Shown here piece by piece: positions 41,973 to 49,961 of a stretch of 64,000 nt of DNA. Positions within the stretch are counted from its first letter, which is position 1, and each line of letters opens with the position of its first letter. This stretch comes from an uncultured Clostridia bacterium. Its GTDB lineage: Bacteria > Bacillota > Clostridia > Christensenellales > Borkfalkiaceae. The notes beneath the pieces were generated by a model that saw only the letters and a program-made list of their open reading frames with translations, did not search any database and was not told the DNA's origin. The DNA is taken from contig CANQMQ010000005.1 in the NCBI GenBank assembly GCA_947625025.1, forward strand, positions 1 through 64,000, given 5' to 3'. Both the position numbers and the translations under genes were made by a program.

Positions 41973-42712
41973 TTTTGCGTTGTGGAGTCGGGTTTCCCGA
42001 AGGGGTATTTATTCTGCACACTCGTCACCGTGAGGCCGAATACCGCCTCCGCGCCCGCCCTCTTCAACATCCCCGCGATCTCAGAGACCGTGGCGCCCGT
42101 CGTGAGCGTATCGTCCACGATGATGATGCGCCTGCCCTTCACTGCCTTGCGGGAAGTCAGGCGGAAGCTCCCCTCCAAATTCTTCTCCCTGTCCCGTCTG
42201 CCCAAGAACTTCTGCGCATCCGTCTCATGCGCCTTCTCGAGCACGGGCAGAAGCTCCAAATTGCACAGTTCCGCGAGGCGGGCGGCAAGCAGTTCGCTCT
42301 GGTTGTATCCCCGCTTCTTCTCCCGCTCCTTGGTCATGGGGATATACACTACGGAATCGGCATGGAAGCCCTCTTCAAGGGGCACGAGGGGCTCTGCGAG
42401 GGTACGGTAGAGGTACTTCTCCCCCCGTTTGAACCGCACGACGAGCCGTGCCGCCTCTCCCTCATGCACGAATGCGGAGCGGGCCATATCCACTTTGAGG
42501 GGTTGGGCCTTGCACTCGAGGCAGTACCCCGGCTCCACCACCTTTCTGCCGCATGCGGGGCAAATATTCTGATTGTTATGGGGAAGGGCGGCATCGCAAA
42601 TGCGGCATATGCGTTCCCCCTCAAATACTTCCCTTCCGCAAATATCGCAGGTGAAGTTGACGGAATCATCATGCTTTTTGAGTTTTTCCCGAAAGAATTT
42701 ACGCAAATTCAT
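41969..42712 (-). CDS. comF: ComF family phosphoribosyltransferase-like protein
   Basis: 247 residues. N-terminal zinc module with CDICGREVFEGERICRICD and CPACGRKVVEPGYCLEC, then a PRTase fold: DSVVYIPMTKEREKKRGYNQSELLA near 145 and the PRPP-binding motif IIIVDDTLTTGATVSEIAGML near 213. ComF-like proteins are linked to DNA uptake; the exact reaction is unknown. ATG at 42712 with AGGGG upstream. It lies 25 nt downstream of the terminator of the acidic zinc-ribbon gene and has no obvious own promoter. Confidence 0.92.
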   Translation of the reverse strand: MNLRKFFREKLKKHDDSVNFTCDICGREVFEGERICRICDAALPHNNQNICPACGRKVVEPGYCLECKAQPLKVDMARSAFVHEGEAARLVVRFKRGEKYLYRTLAEPLVPLEEGFHADSVVYIPMTKEREKKRGYNQSELLAARLAELCNLELLPVLEKAHETDAQKFLGRRDREKNLEGSFRLTSRKAVKGRRIIIVDDTLTTGATVSEIAGMLKRAGAEAVFGLTVTSVQNKYPFGKPDSTTQK

Positions 42713-42735
42713 ACTTCGCCCCTGTATAAACAAAA

Positions 42736-42755
42736 CGGCCGCAGGGATGCGGCCG
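42736..42755 (-). terminator. Hairpin between the acidic zinc-ribbon gene and comF
   Basis: CGGCCGCA pairs with TGCGGCCG; TTTTGTTT follows on the minus strand. Confidence 0.7.
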
Positions 42756-42764
42756 ATCGGGTTT

Positions 42765-43253
42765 TTAGAAATCGTCGTCGTCGGAGTCCTCGTCCTCGTC
42801 GTCGTCCTCGCCCGCAAGGGTGTAGATCTCGTCGCCCGTGACGTACTCCATATCCTCGTCGTCGTCCTCCGATTGGTACTCCTCTTCTTCCTCTTCCTCG
42901 TCGTACTCGTCGTCGAACGTCTCATCGATTTCGCCCACTTCCTCGGCGAGGTCGTCGTCATCGGCGTCGTCGAGGTATTCCCGCCACTCGTCGTCCTCAT
43001 CGGGGTCGGGCTCCTCCTCCGTCTCATACTCCGCCTTCTTGCGGCACTCCTCGCACATCTTATCGCCCGCGCGCATCATATTTTCCCCGCAAATGGGGCA
43101 GCGCTCGGTGAGGAGCTCCTCGTCGTCCGTATCGAGGTCGTCAAAGTCGCTCGGAAGGCCCTTGAGTTCCTTCAAGCAGACGTCGCAATATTCCTGTTTC
43201 TCCGCGTCGATATAGTTGAGTTCGCAACGCGGGCACTTCATGTATTTTACCAT
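42765..43253 (-). CDS. Highly acidic zinc-ribbon protein
   Basis: 162 residues. Two zinc knuckles at the N terminus (CPRCELNYI...CDVCLKEL and CPICGENM...CEECRKK), then a C-terminal 85 residues in which most are Asp or Glu (DEDDEWREYLDDADDDDLAEE..., ending DDDDF). No family recognised beyond the ribbon. Such acidic tails can mimic DNA or bind basic proteins; no evidence chooses. Start at 43253 with GGAGGG; strong promoter upstream; comF follows. Confidence 0.8.
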   Translation of the reverse strand: MVKYMKCPRCELNYIDAEKQEYCDVCLKELKGLPSDFDDLDTDDEELLTERCPICGENMMRAGDKMCEECRKKAEYETEEEPDPDEDDEWREYLDDADDDDLAEEVGEIDETFDDEYDEEEEEEEYQSEDDDEDMEYVTGDEIYTLAGEDDDEDEDSDDDDF

Positions 43254-43290
43254 TTGTTTCCCTCCGGATCCTGCCTCTCTCGGCTAATAA

Positions 43291-43319
43291 ATTATATTAG
43301 TATTTATTTTTTTTGTAAA
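43291..43319 (-). promoter_or_regulatory. Promoter of the acidic zinc-ribbon gene
   Basis: TTTACA, 17-nt AT-rich spacer, TATAAT on the minus strand. Confidence 0.8.
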
Positions 43320-43390
43320 CCGTTTTTTTATACCTTTCGGCAAAAACTTTGCAAGTTATGAAAAAATTTTTTTGAAGTTTTGTCAACCGC

Positions 43391-43416
43391 AAAAAAATCT
43401 CCCCCTAAGGGGAGAT
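43391..43416 (-). terminator. Terminator of the large lipoprotein gene
   Basis: ATCTCCCC pairs with GGGGAGAT; T7 follows on the minus strand. Confidence 0.88.
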
Positions 43417-43420
43417 AATG

Positions 43421-45751
43421 TTATGCGTTGTTGCCGCTTTCGGGAGGTTCGGGTTCGCCTTCGGGCTCTTCCTCGGGCTCCCCTTCCGGTTCCTCTTCGG
43501 GCTCTGCTTCAAGCTCTTCTTCGGGTTCCTCGGGCTCGGGGTTCTCGCCCTCTTCGGGTTCGTCCACGGCGTAGACGTCGATGTCCTTGTCGTCCTCCGT
43601 AACCACCTTGAGCTTCTCCTCCTTGGGCGCCTGCTGCTTTCTTGCACGCACGAAGAAGTACCCGCCGCACACTGCAGCCGCAACCACGATGGCGATCGCG
43701 AGCCCGATAAGCAGCCATGCCCACCATGCAAGCCCTTCCTCTTCCACCGTAGGCTCTACGTACTGCTTGAGGGCAGAGGTCTTCCAATAGGTCATGTAGG
43801 CATCTTCATCGGCTTCGCTCATGGTGCCGAGGCGGAGCAGGAAGTCGGAGCGGAACGTCCTCTCCCCTGCGGCGAAGAGCACCTTGCCTTCCTTCGTCTT
43901 GTATTCCTTGCCTTCGACGTAGTTCTTGAAGATATCCTGCTCCTCTTCGGAATAGAGGGAGGTCTCCTTCTGCCCGAGGGCGACGGCCTCATCGATATTC
44001 TCTTGGAAGAGCTCGCTCTCACCCGTGTAGAAGTAGTATTTTACGGCTTCGTCGATGTTACTGTACACATCGTTGAGTTTGCCGAAGAGGCCCTTCGCGG
44101 CATCCGTGCTCGTGATGGCCTCGTACTTTTCATTGAGTTCCTTCATCTCGATGTTGTTCATGAGGGAACCGTCTGCCTTGCGGAGGCGTACGGCAGTGGT
44201 GTAGTTATACGCCGTGCCGCCGACCGTCTCCGAATCGGCTACGAATACGATGTTATCCAACACTTCGAAGTTGTACCACCCGCTCGCATGCTGGACGTCG
44301 AGGAGTTTTACGGGCTCGTAGGCTTGCTTATCGGTATCGCCGTCGAGCGTCAGATTGCGGTAGTCCTCTACGGTGCCGTTGTAGACGGCGCGCTCCACGG
44401 AGAGGCCGTTGCCCGAAGAACGGGTGTAGTAGACGTAGTGATAGGAAGAAGTTGCATCGATATCGACGATGGTGGCGGTGCCCACATCGTATGCCACGCG
44501 GAGGCTCTCTTCGATCGTGCCGTTTGCGCCGACATCTACGCGATAGATGCTGCTATCCGCAACGTAGAGATAGTGATGGGTGCCGCCCTCTTCATAGAAG
44601 AATGCGGTGTCGGTCGCCTTGGATTCCGCATCGTTGGAGTTGGCGATCTTTACGAGGAGGTCCGTGCTGTCGTTGACGGAGACAGACTTCTCCTTATCCC
44701 AATTTGCGGTGATCTTCTCTTCATCGAGGAAGTAGAGGTTGCCGCTGTTGCCCGCGCCTACCTGTGCGCTCGTGAAGTAGAGACCGCCATCCTTATACGA
44801 ACGGAGGGTGTAGGTATAGCCTACGGGAGAGGTGGGCGCCACCGTGCTGTGGGTGAATTGGGATTCCGCTTCCCCATCGAATTGGTTCTTGCCGATGCCG
44901 TCCAAGACGATGGTGCCGAGGTTGGTGTAGGGCACTTCGCCGTCGTTGTTCTCATCGAGCCAATCCTTATCCCACTTGTATTCATAGGGAGCGGCCGTCG
45001 CATCCGCACGGACACGGTAGACCTGCGTATAGTTCTGGGAGATGGGCCCGTCCGAATCCGCCTTCTCGGTGACGCTCATCGTGTAGTAGACGGTAGAATT
45101 TGTCTTATCGCCGCTATCGAATACGTATGCGCCGACATTACTTGCGAGCACGACGTCCGTCTTTGCTGCAGTGTTGAAGGAGTGGAGGGTGTACGTACTC
45201 GAACCCTCCGCATAGATGCAGTATACCGTGCTCTCGACCTGCACGAAGCGGTAGGGCGTGGTGTTGGAGGAGAGGCGGAAGAGATCTTGGATATCCGAAC
45301 CGTCGAGCTTGGCGGATTTGAAATCGAGGTAGGTGTTCTCGACGACGCCCGAGGTGTTGCGTACGTTGGTGGGCGTTGCATAGTACACCCTGTCCCCATA
45401 GAGGAAGATGCCTGCGGTGTAATCCCCCGCAACCATCAGGGAGGGAATGACCGTCTCCACGCTATCCGTCTTTCCCTTGAGGACATCCGCCTTCAGCACC
45501 CGCTGCAGGGAGCCCTTCACGGGGGTGCCGTAGGTGTTATCGGAGGAATAGGTCTCCACGCCGTTGATGAAGTAGTAGTAGCCCGTGGAATTATCCCCGA
45601 TAGAGACCACGAATCCGCCGTTGGAGGAGACGTCGCCCGTGGGGATGCCGGTGGGCGTTTCGAATTCACCCGCACATGCCGCAAGGGACAAGGTGCCCAT
45701 TGCAAGCGTCGCGGCGGCCATGACTGCTAAAATCTTTTTGAATTTACGCAT
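43421..45751 (-). CDS. Large lipoprotein with C-terminal membrane segment and PE-rich tail
   Basis: 776 residues. N-terminal lipoprotein signal with Leu-Ala-Ala-Cys near residue 26. Residues 40-450 hold repeated YYF/VYY-containing beta units (YYYFINGVETYSSDN, DRVYYATPTN, TVYYTMSV, YLYVADSSIYRVD, HYVYYTRSSG) suggesting a beta-propeller of the DUF5050/WD-like kind. Near 680-710 is one hydrophobic helix (WWAWLLIGLAIAIVVAAAVCGGYFF), then an Arg/Lys stop-transfer and a cytoplasmic acidic tail of Pro-Glu repeats. So the protein seems anchored at both ends. Function unknown. Promoter at 45806-45834; weak AAGGG before the ATG. Confidence 0.75.
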   Translation of the reverse strand: MRKFKKILAVMAAATLAMGTLSLAACAGEFETPTGIPTGDVSSNGGFVVSIGDNSTGYYYFINGVETYSSDNTYGTPVKGSLQRVLKADVLKGKTDSVETVIPSLMVAGDYTAGIFLYGDRVYYATPTNVRNTSGVVENTYLDFKSAKLDGSDIQDLFRLSSNTTPYRFVQVESTVYCIYAEGSSTYTLHSFNTAAKTDVVLASNVGAYVFDSGDKTNSTVYYTMSVTEKADSDGPISQNYTQVYRVRADATAAPYEYKWDKDWLDENNDGEVPYTNLGTIVLDGIGKNQFDGEAESQFTHSTVAPTSPVGYTYTLRSYKDGGLYFTSAQVGAGNSGNLYFLDEEKITANWDKEKSVSVNDSTDLLVKIANSNDAESKATDTAFFYEEGGTHHYLYVADSSIYRVDVGANGTIEESLRVAYDVGTATIVDIDATSSYHYVYYTRSSGNGLSVERAVYNGTVEDYRNLTLDGDTDKQAYEPVKLLDVQHASGWYNFEVLDNIVFVADSETVGGTAYNYTTAVRLRKADGSLMNNIEMKELNEKYEAITSTDAAKGLFGKLNDVYSNIDEAVKYYFYTGESELFQENIDEAVALGQKETSLYSEEEQDIFKNYVEGKEYKTKEGKVLFAAGERTFRSDFLLRLGTMSEADEDAYMTYWKTSALKQYVEPTVEEEGLAWWAWLLIGLAIAIVVAAAVCGGYFFVRARKQQAPKEEKLKVVTEDDKDIDVYAVDEPEEGENPEPEEPEEELEAEPEEEPEGEPEEEPEGEPEPPESGNNA

Positions 45752-45805
45752 ATTGGTATAACCCTTTCCGTACCTGGAAAAATATGTTCTATATGTACAA
45801 ACTTT

Positions 45806-45834
45806 ATTATAAACTATAACGAGGCTTTTGGCAA
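45806..45834 (-). promoter_or_regulatory. Promoter of the large lipoprotein gene
   Basis: TTGCCA, 17-nt spacer, TATAAT on the minus strand. Confidence 0.7.
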
Positions 45835-45938
45835 TCAAAAACCGCAAGCCTTACGCATTTTTTCTTGAAGAAAATTTGTTTTTTGCCGTTTTTTCCCCTT
45901 TCGGGGGGATCGTATACGGCAAAACGGGAGGAATCTAC

Positions 45939-46220
45939 ATGGAAAAATTCGGCATCTTCGAACTGCTCGACGCCCTCTCCGCCGCCTGCGACGCCGCCCC
46001 CCCGCCTCCCCCTTCCGAAGATAGCCCTTCGGATACGGGAGCTTCCCGTGAGGAGATGAGGGCCTCGGAGGGAAATTCTTCCTCCAAGAGGGCGCCCGAC
46101 GCCGCCTTCCTCGCCCCCTCGTACGGGGAGCAGCAGGCCCCGCCTTCCCCTTCGGGTTCCGCCATCGACGGCTTCTACGCCCGCCACGAGCACGCCAAAT
46201 CCAAGGCCAAAAGGGGCTGA
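45939..46220 (+). CDS. Small Pro/Ser-rich protein, unknown
   Basis: 93 residues: a short conserved-looking start (MEKFGIFELLDALSA) followed by a Pro/Ser/Glu-rich, probably disordered stretch, and a basic end (YARHEHAKSKAKRG). GGGAGG lies 7 nt before the ATG at 45939, which supports it as real. The leader contains a nested inverted repeat (TTTTGCCGT ... ACGGCAAAA around TCCCC/GGGGGGA). Not recognised. The antisense RNA locus at 46245 lies just downstream. Confidence 0.65.
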   Translation: MEKFGIFELLDALSAACDAAPPPPPSEDSPSDTGASREEMRASEGNSSSKRAPDAAFLAPSYGEQQAPPSPSGSAIDGFYARHEHAKSKAKRG

Positions 46221-46244
46221 TGGGAAAAATGACCCGTAAAAGTG

Positions 46245-46273
46245 TTGACAACGGGAGAAAAAGGTGTTACAAT
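46245..46273 (+). promoter_or_regulatory. Promoter of the orphan antisense-type RNA
   Basis: TTGACA (46245-46250), 17-nt spacer, TACAAT (46268-46273); same geometry and flanks as the RNA II promoter at 60937-60965. Confidence 0.8.
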
Positions 46274-46279
46274 AAAATC

Positions 46280-46371
46280 ACAACAAGGGTTTGACCCTGC
46301 TTAGCGGTCAGCCCCGTGCGTTATTAAAAAATAACCGCCGAGTTTGAGACGCTGTGGGCGGTTATTTTTTT
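46280..46371 (+). ncRNA. RNA II-like small RNA (orphan antitoxin copy)
   Basis: About 92 nt from the predicted start to the T run. It begins ACAACAAGGGTTTGACCCTG, continues ..TAGCGGTCAGC, and ends in the stem AAATAACCGCC/GGCGGTTATTT (46329-46339 and 46357-46367) followed by T. Leader, spacing and terminator match the small RNA on the minus strand at 60838-60930. The converging ORF is reduced to its last codons, so this copy has probably lost its target. Confidence 0.7.
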
Positions 46372-46409
46372 GAGCGTTTTACTGCGATGTATTCGATCTT
46401 ATCTAGCCT
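46362..46409 (-). pseudogene. Truncated remnant of the 32-residue toxin-like ORF
   Basis: Minus strand codons read R-L-D-K-I-E-Y-I-A-V-K-R-S-K-K-stop, closely matching the end of the small protein at 60749-60847 (E-R-L-D-I-E-Y-I-A-I-K-R-T-K-K-stop). An in-frame TGA lies directly upstream, and the sequence beyond it is dispersed repeat, so promoter, leader, start and the hydrophobic part are missing. Confidence 0.75.
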
Positions 46410-46680
46410 TCACCCCCTGCGGGGGTTACTTCGCCCTGCGGGCCCGTGTCACGCTTAGAAGCAACAGAAGCCGCGCGTGATCGGGATGAGGAGAGAGGAA
46501 GTATGACGGATAAGAAGCGCCGTCCCCTCAGCTCCTGCGGAGCTTCGGGATGAGGGGAAAGAGAGAATTCCTTGCGCCCCGCGGCAAAGCACCGCCCCCC
46601 CAACCTCATTCCAAGGCCCCGAAGGGGCCGAGAGAATCCGCTCAACTCCTGCGGAGCTTCGGGATGAGGGGAGAGCAACA
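46407..46680. repeat. Dispersed repeat cluster
   Basis: Begins as CTTCACCCCCTGCGGGGG at the end of the toxin remnant; contains GCCCTGCGGGCCCGTGTCACGC, GTGATCGGGATGAGG, and several hairpin units with GCTCCTGCGGAGC and GGCCCCGAAGGGGCC cores. Confidence 0.8.
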
Positions 46681-46684
46681 TAAC

Positions 46685-46712
46685 AAAAAACCGACCGTTG
46701 CGGTCGGTTTTT
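46685..46712 (-). terminator. rplM-rpsI operon terminator
   Basis: ACCGACC pairs with GGTCGGT within A and T tracts. Confidence 0.88.
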
Positions 46713-46719
46713 GAATTTC

Positions 46720-47133
46720 TCATCTCTTGGAGAACTGCGGTGCACGGCGTGCCTTTTTGAGGCCGTACTTCTTTCTCTCCTTGACGCGGGGATCGCGGGT
46801 GAGGAAGCCCGCCTTCTTGAGCGTCGGGCGGCAATCGGGCTCCGCTTCGAGGAGCGCCCTTGCGATGCCGAGGCGGATGGCGCCCGCCTGGCCCGTAAAT
46901 CCGCCGCCGATGACGTTGACGATGATATCATACTTGCCCTCTGCGCCGAGCAGGGCAAGGGGCTGTTTTACGACGTACTGCGTGGTACCCTGAGGGAAAT
47001 AATCTTCAAGGGAACGGTCGTTGATCACGATGCTGCCGCTGCCTGCGGGAATGAGCCGCACGCGCGCAATCGCCTTCTTTCTTCTGCCCGTACCCCAGAA
47101 CTGCAATTTTTTCTTCATGGTCGCTTTTGCCAT
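46720..47133 (-). CDS. rpsI: Small-subunit ribosomal protein S9
   Basis: 137 residues. [35 protein letters not shown] at the N terminus, [19 protein letters not shown] in the middle and the conserved basic end [27 protein letters not shown], whose C-terminal Ser-Lys-Arg contacts P-site tRNA. GAGGGG precedes the ATG; 16 nt after rplM, its usual partner. Confidence 0.98.
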   Translation of the reverse strand: MAKATMKKKLQFWGTGRRKKAIARVRLIPAGSGSIVINDRSLEDYFPQGTTQYVVKQPLALLGAEGKYDIIVNVIGGGFTGQAGAIRLGIARALLEAEPDCRPTLKKAGFLTRDPRVKERKKYGLKKARRAPQFSKR

Positions 47134-47149
47134 TTTCTATCCCCTCACC

Positions 47150-47581
47150 TTAAAATAATTTGAGCTCTTCGGGCTTCTGCGCCGCGTGGTTGTGCTCCGG
47201 ACCCTTAAAGATGTGCAACTTCTTGATCATTTGCCTTCCGAGAGAGTTCTTGGGGAGCATGCCGCGCACGGCCTCGTAGACCGCAACGTCGCTCTTTTCC
47301 GCCATGAGCTTCCCGTAGGGAATTTCCTTGAGGCCGCTGATGTAACCCGTGTGGTAACGGTACATCTTCGTTTCGAGTTTCTTTCCCGTGAGAAGTACTT
47401 TATCGCTGTTGACGATTATCACGAAGTCGCCCGTATCGACATTCGGGGTAAAGTCGGGCTTATTTTTGCCGCGGAGAATGGCGGCCACCTTCGAGGCGAG
47501 CCTTCCCAAGGGGATGCCTGCGCCGTCTACGACGTACCACTTTCTCTCCACGTTCTGCGCGTTTGCCATATAGGTTTTCAT
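47150..47581 (-). CDS. rplM: Large-subunit ribosomal protein L13
   Basis: 143 residues with [48 protein letters not shown] and the C-terminal [39 protein letters not shown] before the ATG at 47581. Its ~72-nt leader can fold into a stem closed by CGGAAAG/CTTTTCCG and may be an L13 leader. Confidence 0.98.
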   Translation of the reverse strand: MKTYMANAQNVERKWYVVDGAGIPLGRLASKVAAILRGKNKPDFTPNVDTGDFVIIVNSDKVLLTGKKLETKMYRYHTGYISGLKEIPYGKLMAEKSDVAVYEAVRGMLPKNSLGRQMIKKLHIFKGPEHNHAAQKPEELKLF

Positions 47582-47601
47582 AGTTCGTACTCCTTGTACT
47601 T

Positions 47602-47649
47602 GCCGGAAAAGCGAGCCCGCACGGGGAGCAAGCCGCCCTTTCTTTCCGA
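47602..47649 (-). promoter_or_regulatory. Candidate L13 leader structure
   Basis: In the rplM 5' UTR, CGGAAAG and CTTTTCCG close a structure containing a GCCC/GGGC inner hairpin, ending just before the ribosome-binding site. Position and size fit ribosomal-protein autoregulatory leaders. Confidence 0.45.
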
Positions 47650-47659
47650 TTACCCTTTT

Positions 47660-47688
47660 ATTATAGGACGCCGCCTTGCTTCCGTCAA
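47660..47688 (-). promoter_or_regulatory. rplM promoter
   Basis: TTGACG, 17-nt spacer, TATAAT on the minus strand. Confidence 0.85.
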
Positions 47689-47811
47689 GCGGTTTTGAAT
47701 TCCGAAATCAAGATTTTTTCGGAAAAAAGAAAATATTTTCTGTTGAAAATGTGCAAGAATTCGCTCCGCTTTGCCGTATTCACGGGGAAATTGCGCCCGT
47801 GGCAGCATGAC

Positions 47812-47866
47812 GGATCGGGAAGTGAGATTTCTCGGCAAGCTCGAAATGACAGGGACCCGATCACTC
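47812..47866. repeat. Dispersed repeat reaching into the alaS stop
   Basis: GATCGGGAAGTGAGATTTCTCGGCAAGCTCGAAATGACAGGGACCCGATCAC: A-type unit whose right border runs to the alaS TGA (TCA at 47861-47863). Confidence 0.65.
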
Positions 47867-49672
47867 CGTTAAAATGGCCTTGATGCGGCGGATGCCGGCG
47901 GAAGAGGACTGTTCCTTCTGAATGACGAACTTGCCGAGTACGCCCGTATGCGTCACATGGGGGCCGCCGCACATCTCCTTGGAGAATTCTCCGATGGAAT
48001 ACGTCTTGACGACTTCGCCGTACTTGGAATCGAACACGCCGACGAAGTGCTCCCTTCTCGCCTCTTCGAGGCTCATCTCGCGGTAGACGACGGGGATATC
48101 CTCTTTGATCTTTTGGTTGACGAGGTCCTCCACCGCCTTGATCTCCTCCGCCGTCATGGGGCGGGGGAAGTTGAAATCGAAGCGCATGCGCTCATCGGTG
48201 ATGTTGGAGCCCTTCTGGTTGCAATCGGGGGAGAGGATTTGCTTTAAGGCGGCATTGAGGAGGTGGGTGGCGGTGTGATACTTTACGGCCATCTCCGAAT
48301 GCGATTCGAGGCCGCCCTTTGCCTCCCCCTTATTCAGGACGCGGCTCTTCTCCTGGTGTTCCTTGAAGGCCTCATCGAAGCCGTGCGTATCCACCGTGAG
48401 GCCGCGCTCTGCGGCAAGCTCTTCGGTGAGCTCGAGCGGGAAGCCGTAGGTATCGTAGAGGCGGAAGGCGGCCTTGCCTCCGATCACCGTTTCGGGAACG
48501 TAACCGGGGTTGGACTTTTGCATGAATTCATTCTTACGGGCAAGCCCCTGCACGCACTTCTCGAATTCCTTGATGCCCGAAGTGAGGGTGGCATCGAAGC
48601 GCTCCGCCTCCTTCTTGATCTCCTCGAGGATGAAGGCCTCCTTCTCTTTGAGGAGAGGATAGGCTTCATCGTATACCTCTTCGATGAAAATTTTGGCGAC
48701 GGAGAGCATGGCATCCGGAGAGACGCCGAGCTGGCGGCAGTAGCGGATGGCCCTGCGCATGATGCGGCGGAGGATGTACCCCGCACCCGTGTTGGAGGGG
48801 AGCACACCCGTACTGTCCCCGATGAGCATGACGGTGGTGCGGGTGTGGTCTGCGATGATGCGCATGGCCTTCTGTGCATCCCCGCCCTCGTGGTAATTCT
48901 TGCCCGAAAGGGCCTCGAGCTCCGCAATGACTGCGGTGAAGAGATCGGTCTCGTAGGCATCGGAGAGGCCGTTCAAGAAGAGCAGCATGCGGTCGAAGCC
49001 GAAGCCCGTATCCACATTCTTGCCCGCAAGGGGCTCATAGCCCTTCTCAAGTTTACGGTACTGCATGTAGACATCGTTGCCGATCTCCACGTAATCCTCG
49101 GGGAAGGTGGGGTTTTCGAGGTTGCGGATGGGGTAGAACCACTCGTTGTCGGGGCCGCACGGGGTGCCCACGGTGCCCTCGAGCTCCCACCAATTATCGG
49201 ATTTGGGGAGATAGAACACGTGCTCGGGCTTGATGCCGAGGCCTATCACGAGGGAGGCGGTCTCCTCATCGCGGGGAGCGCTCTCGTCCCCCGCAAACAC
49301 GGTGGTGCACAGCTTGTCCTTCTCGAGGCCGAATACCTCGGTGAGCAGCTCTACCGTCCACGCCGTCTTTTCCTTCTTGAAGTAATCCCCGAGCGACCAG
49401 TTGCCCATCATCTCGAAGAAGGTGAAGTGGGAGCTATCCCCCACCGAATCGATATCGACGGTGCGCATACAGCCCTGTACGTTGCACAGCCGCTTTCCGA
49501 GGGGATGGGGCTTGCCCAAAAGATAGGGCATGAGGGGCTGCATGCCCGCCACGTTGAACATGACGCCCGTGGTGCCGTCCCCCACGAGGGAGACTGCGCC
49601 GACGTCCTTGTGCCCCTTGGACTTGTAGAAGTCGAGCCACTTTTGCCGCAATTCTTTGGAAGTCATTTTCAT
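47861..49672 (-). CDS. alaS: Alanyl-tRNA synthetase, short form lacking the C-terminal domain
   Basis: 603 residues against the usual ~870. Class II catalytic core 1-235 (RQKWLDFYKSKGHKDVGAVSLV, SVGDSSHFTFFEMMGNWSLGDYFK), helical tRNA-recognition region, then the editing domain with HTATHLLNAAL (near 455) and CGGPHVTHTG (near 570). It stops after SSSAGIRRIKAILTE, exactly where the editing domain ends, so the oligomerisation/C-Ala domain is absent. Editing His/Cys residues are intact. The stop coincides with a dispersed repeat. GAGG precedes the ATG. Confidence 0.93.
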   Translation of the reverse strand: MKMTSKELRQKWLDFYKSKGHKDVGAVSLVGDGTTGVMFNVAGMQPLMPYLLGKPHPLGKRLCNVQGCMRTVDIDSVGDSSHFTFFEMMGNWSLGDYFKKEKTAWTVELLTEVFGLEKDKLCTTVFAGDESAPRDEETASLVIGLGIKPEHVFYLPKSDNWWELEGTVGTPCGPDNEWFYPIRNLENPTFPEDYVEIGNDVYMQYRKLEKGYEPLAGKNVDTGFGFDRMLLFLNGLSDAYETDLFTAVIAELEALSGKNYHEGGDAQKAMRIIADHTRTTVMLIGDSTGVLPSNTGAGYILRRIMRRAIRYCRQLGVSPDAMLSVAKIFIEEVYDEAYPLLKEKEAFILEEIKKEAERFDATLTSGIKEFEKCVQGLARKNEFMQKSNPGYVPETVIGGKAAFRLYDTYGFPLELTEELAAERGLTVDTHGFDEAFKEHQEKSRVLNKGEAKGGLESHSEMAVKYHTATHLLNAALKQILSPDCNQKGSNITDERMRFDFNFPRPMTAEEIKAVEDLVNQKIKEDIPVVYREMSLEEARREHFVGVFDSKYGEVVKTYSIGEFSKEMCGGPHVTHTGVLGKFVIQKEQSSSAGIRRIKAILTE

Positions 49673-49725
49673 AGGATATTCCTCTATGGTTTGGTTTTAT
49701 TGGATCGGGAATACGGAAATGTTTG

Positions 49726-49957
49726 TCATTTCGAACGCCGCTTCTGATTCTGCTACCACTGCGGCGGCACGAGGAGCATTAGCGACGAAGTAGCCCGAGC
49801 GAAGCGAGGGCGAGAGAACGGTCCCCTCAGCTCCTACGGAGCTTCGGGATGAGGAGAGGAAAGGATTCGGGATAAGGGCGGCGGGCGGGAACTTCGCCGC
49901 GGCCGAGGGCAAGCTTCTTTTTTCCCTCATTCCGAGGCCCCGAAGGGGCCGAGAGAA
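49726..49957. repeat. Dispersed repeat cluster
   Basis: TGTCATTTCGAACGCCGCTTCTGATTCTGCTACC module, GCCCGAGCGAAGCGAGGGCGAGAGAACGG, GCTCCTACGGAGC and GGCCCCGAAGGGGCC hairpins. Confidence 0.8.
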
Positions 49958-49961
49958 CGGA

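Noticed and set aside
41969-43027. A 352-codon ComF with an Arg/Thr-rich extension
   Set aside because: The extension is the out-of-frame reading of the acidic zinc-ribbon gene; ComF starts at 42712.
45828-45938. N-terminal extension of the small Pro/Ser-rich protein
   Set aside because: It overlaps the divergent promoter region and a leader inverted repeat; GGGAGG lies directly before the ATG at 45939.
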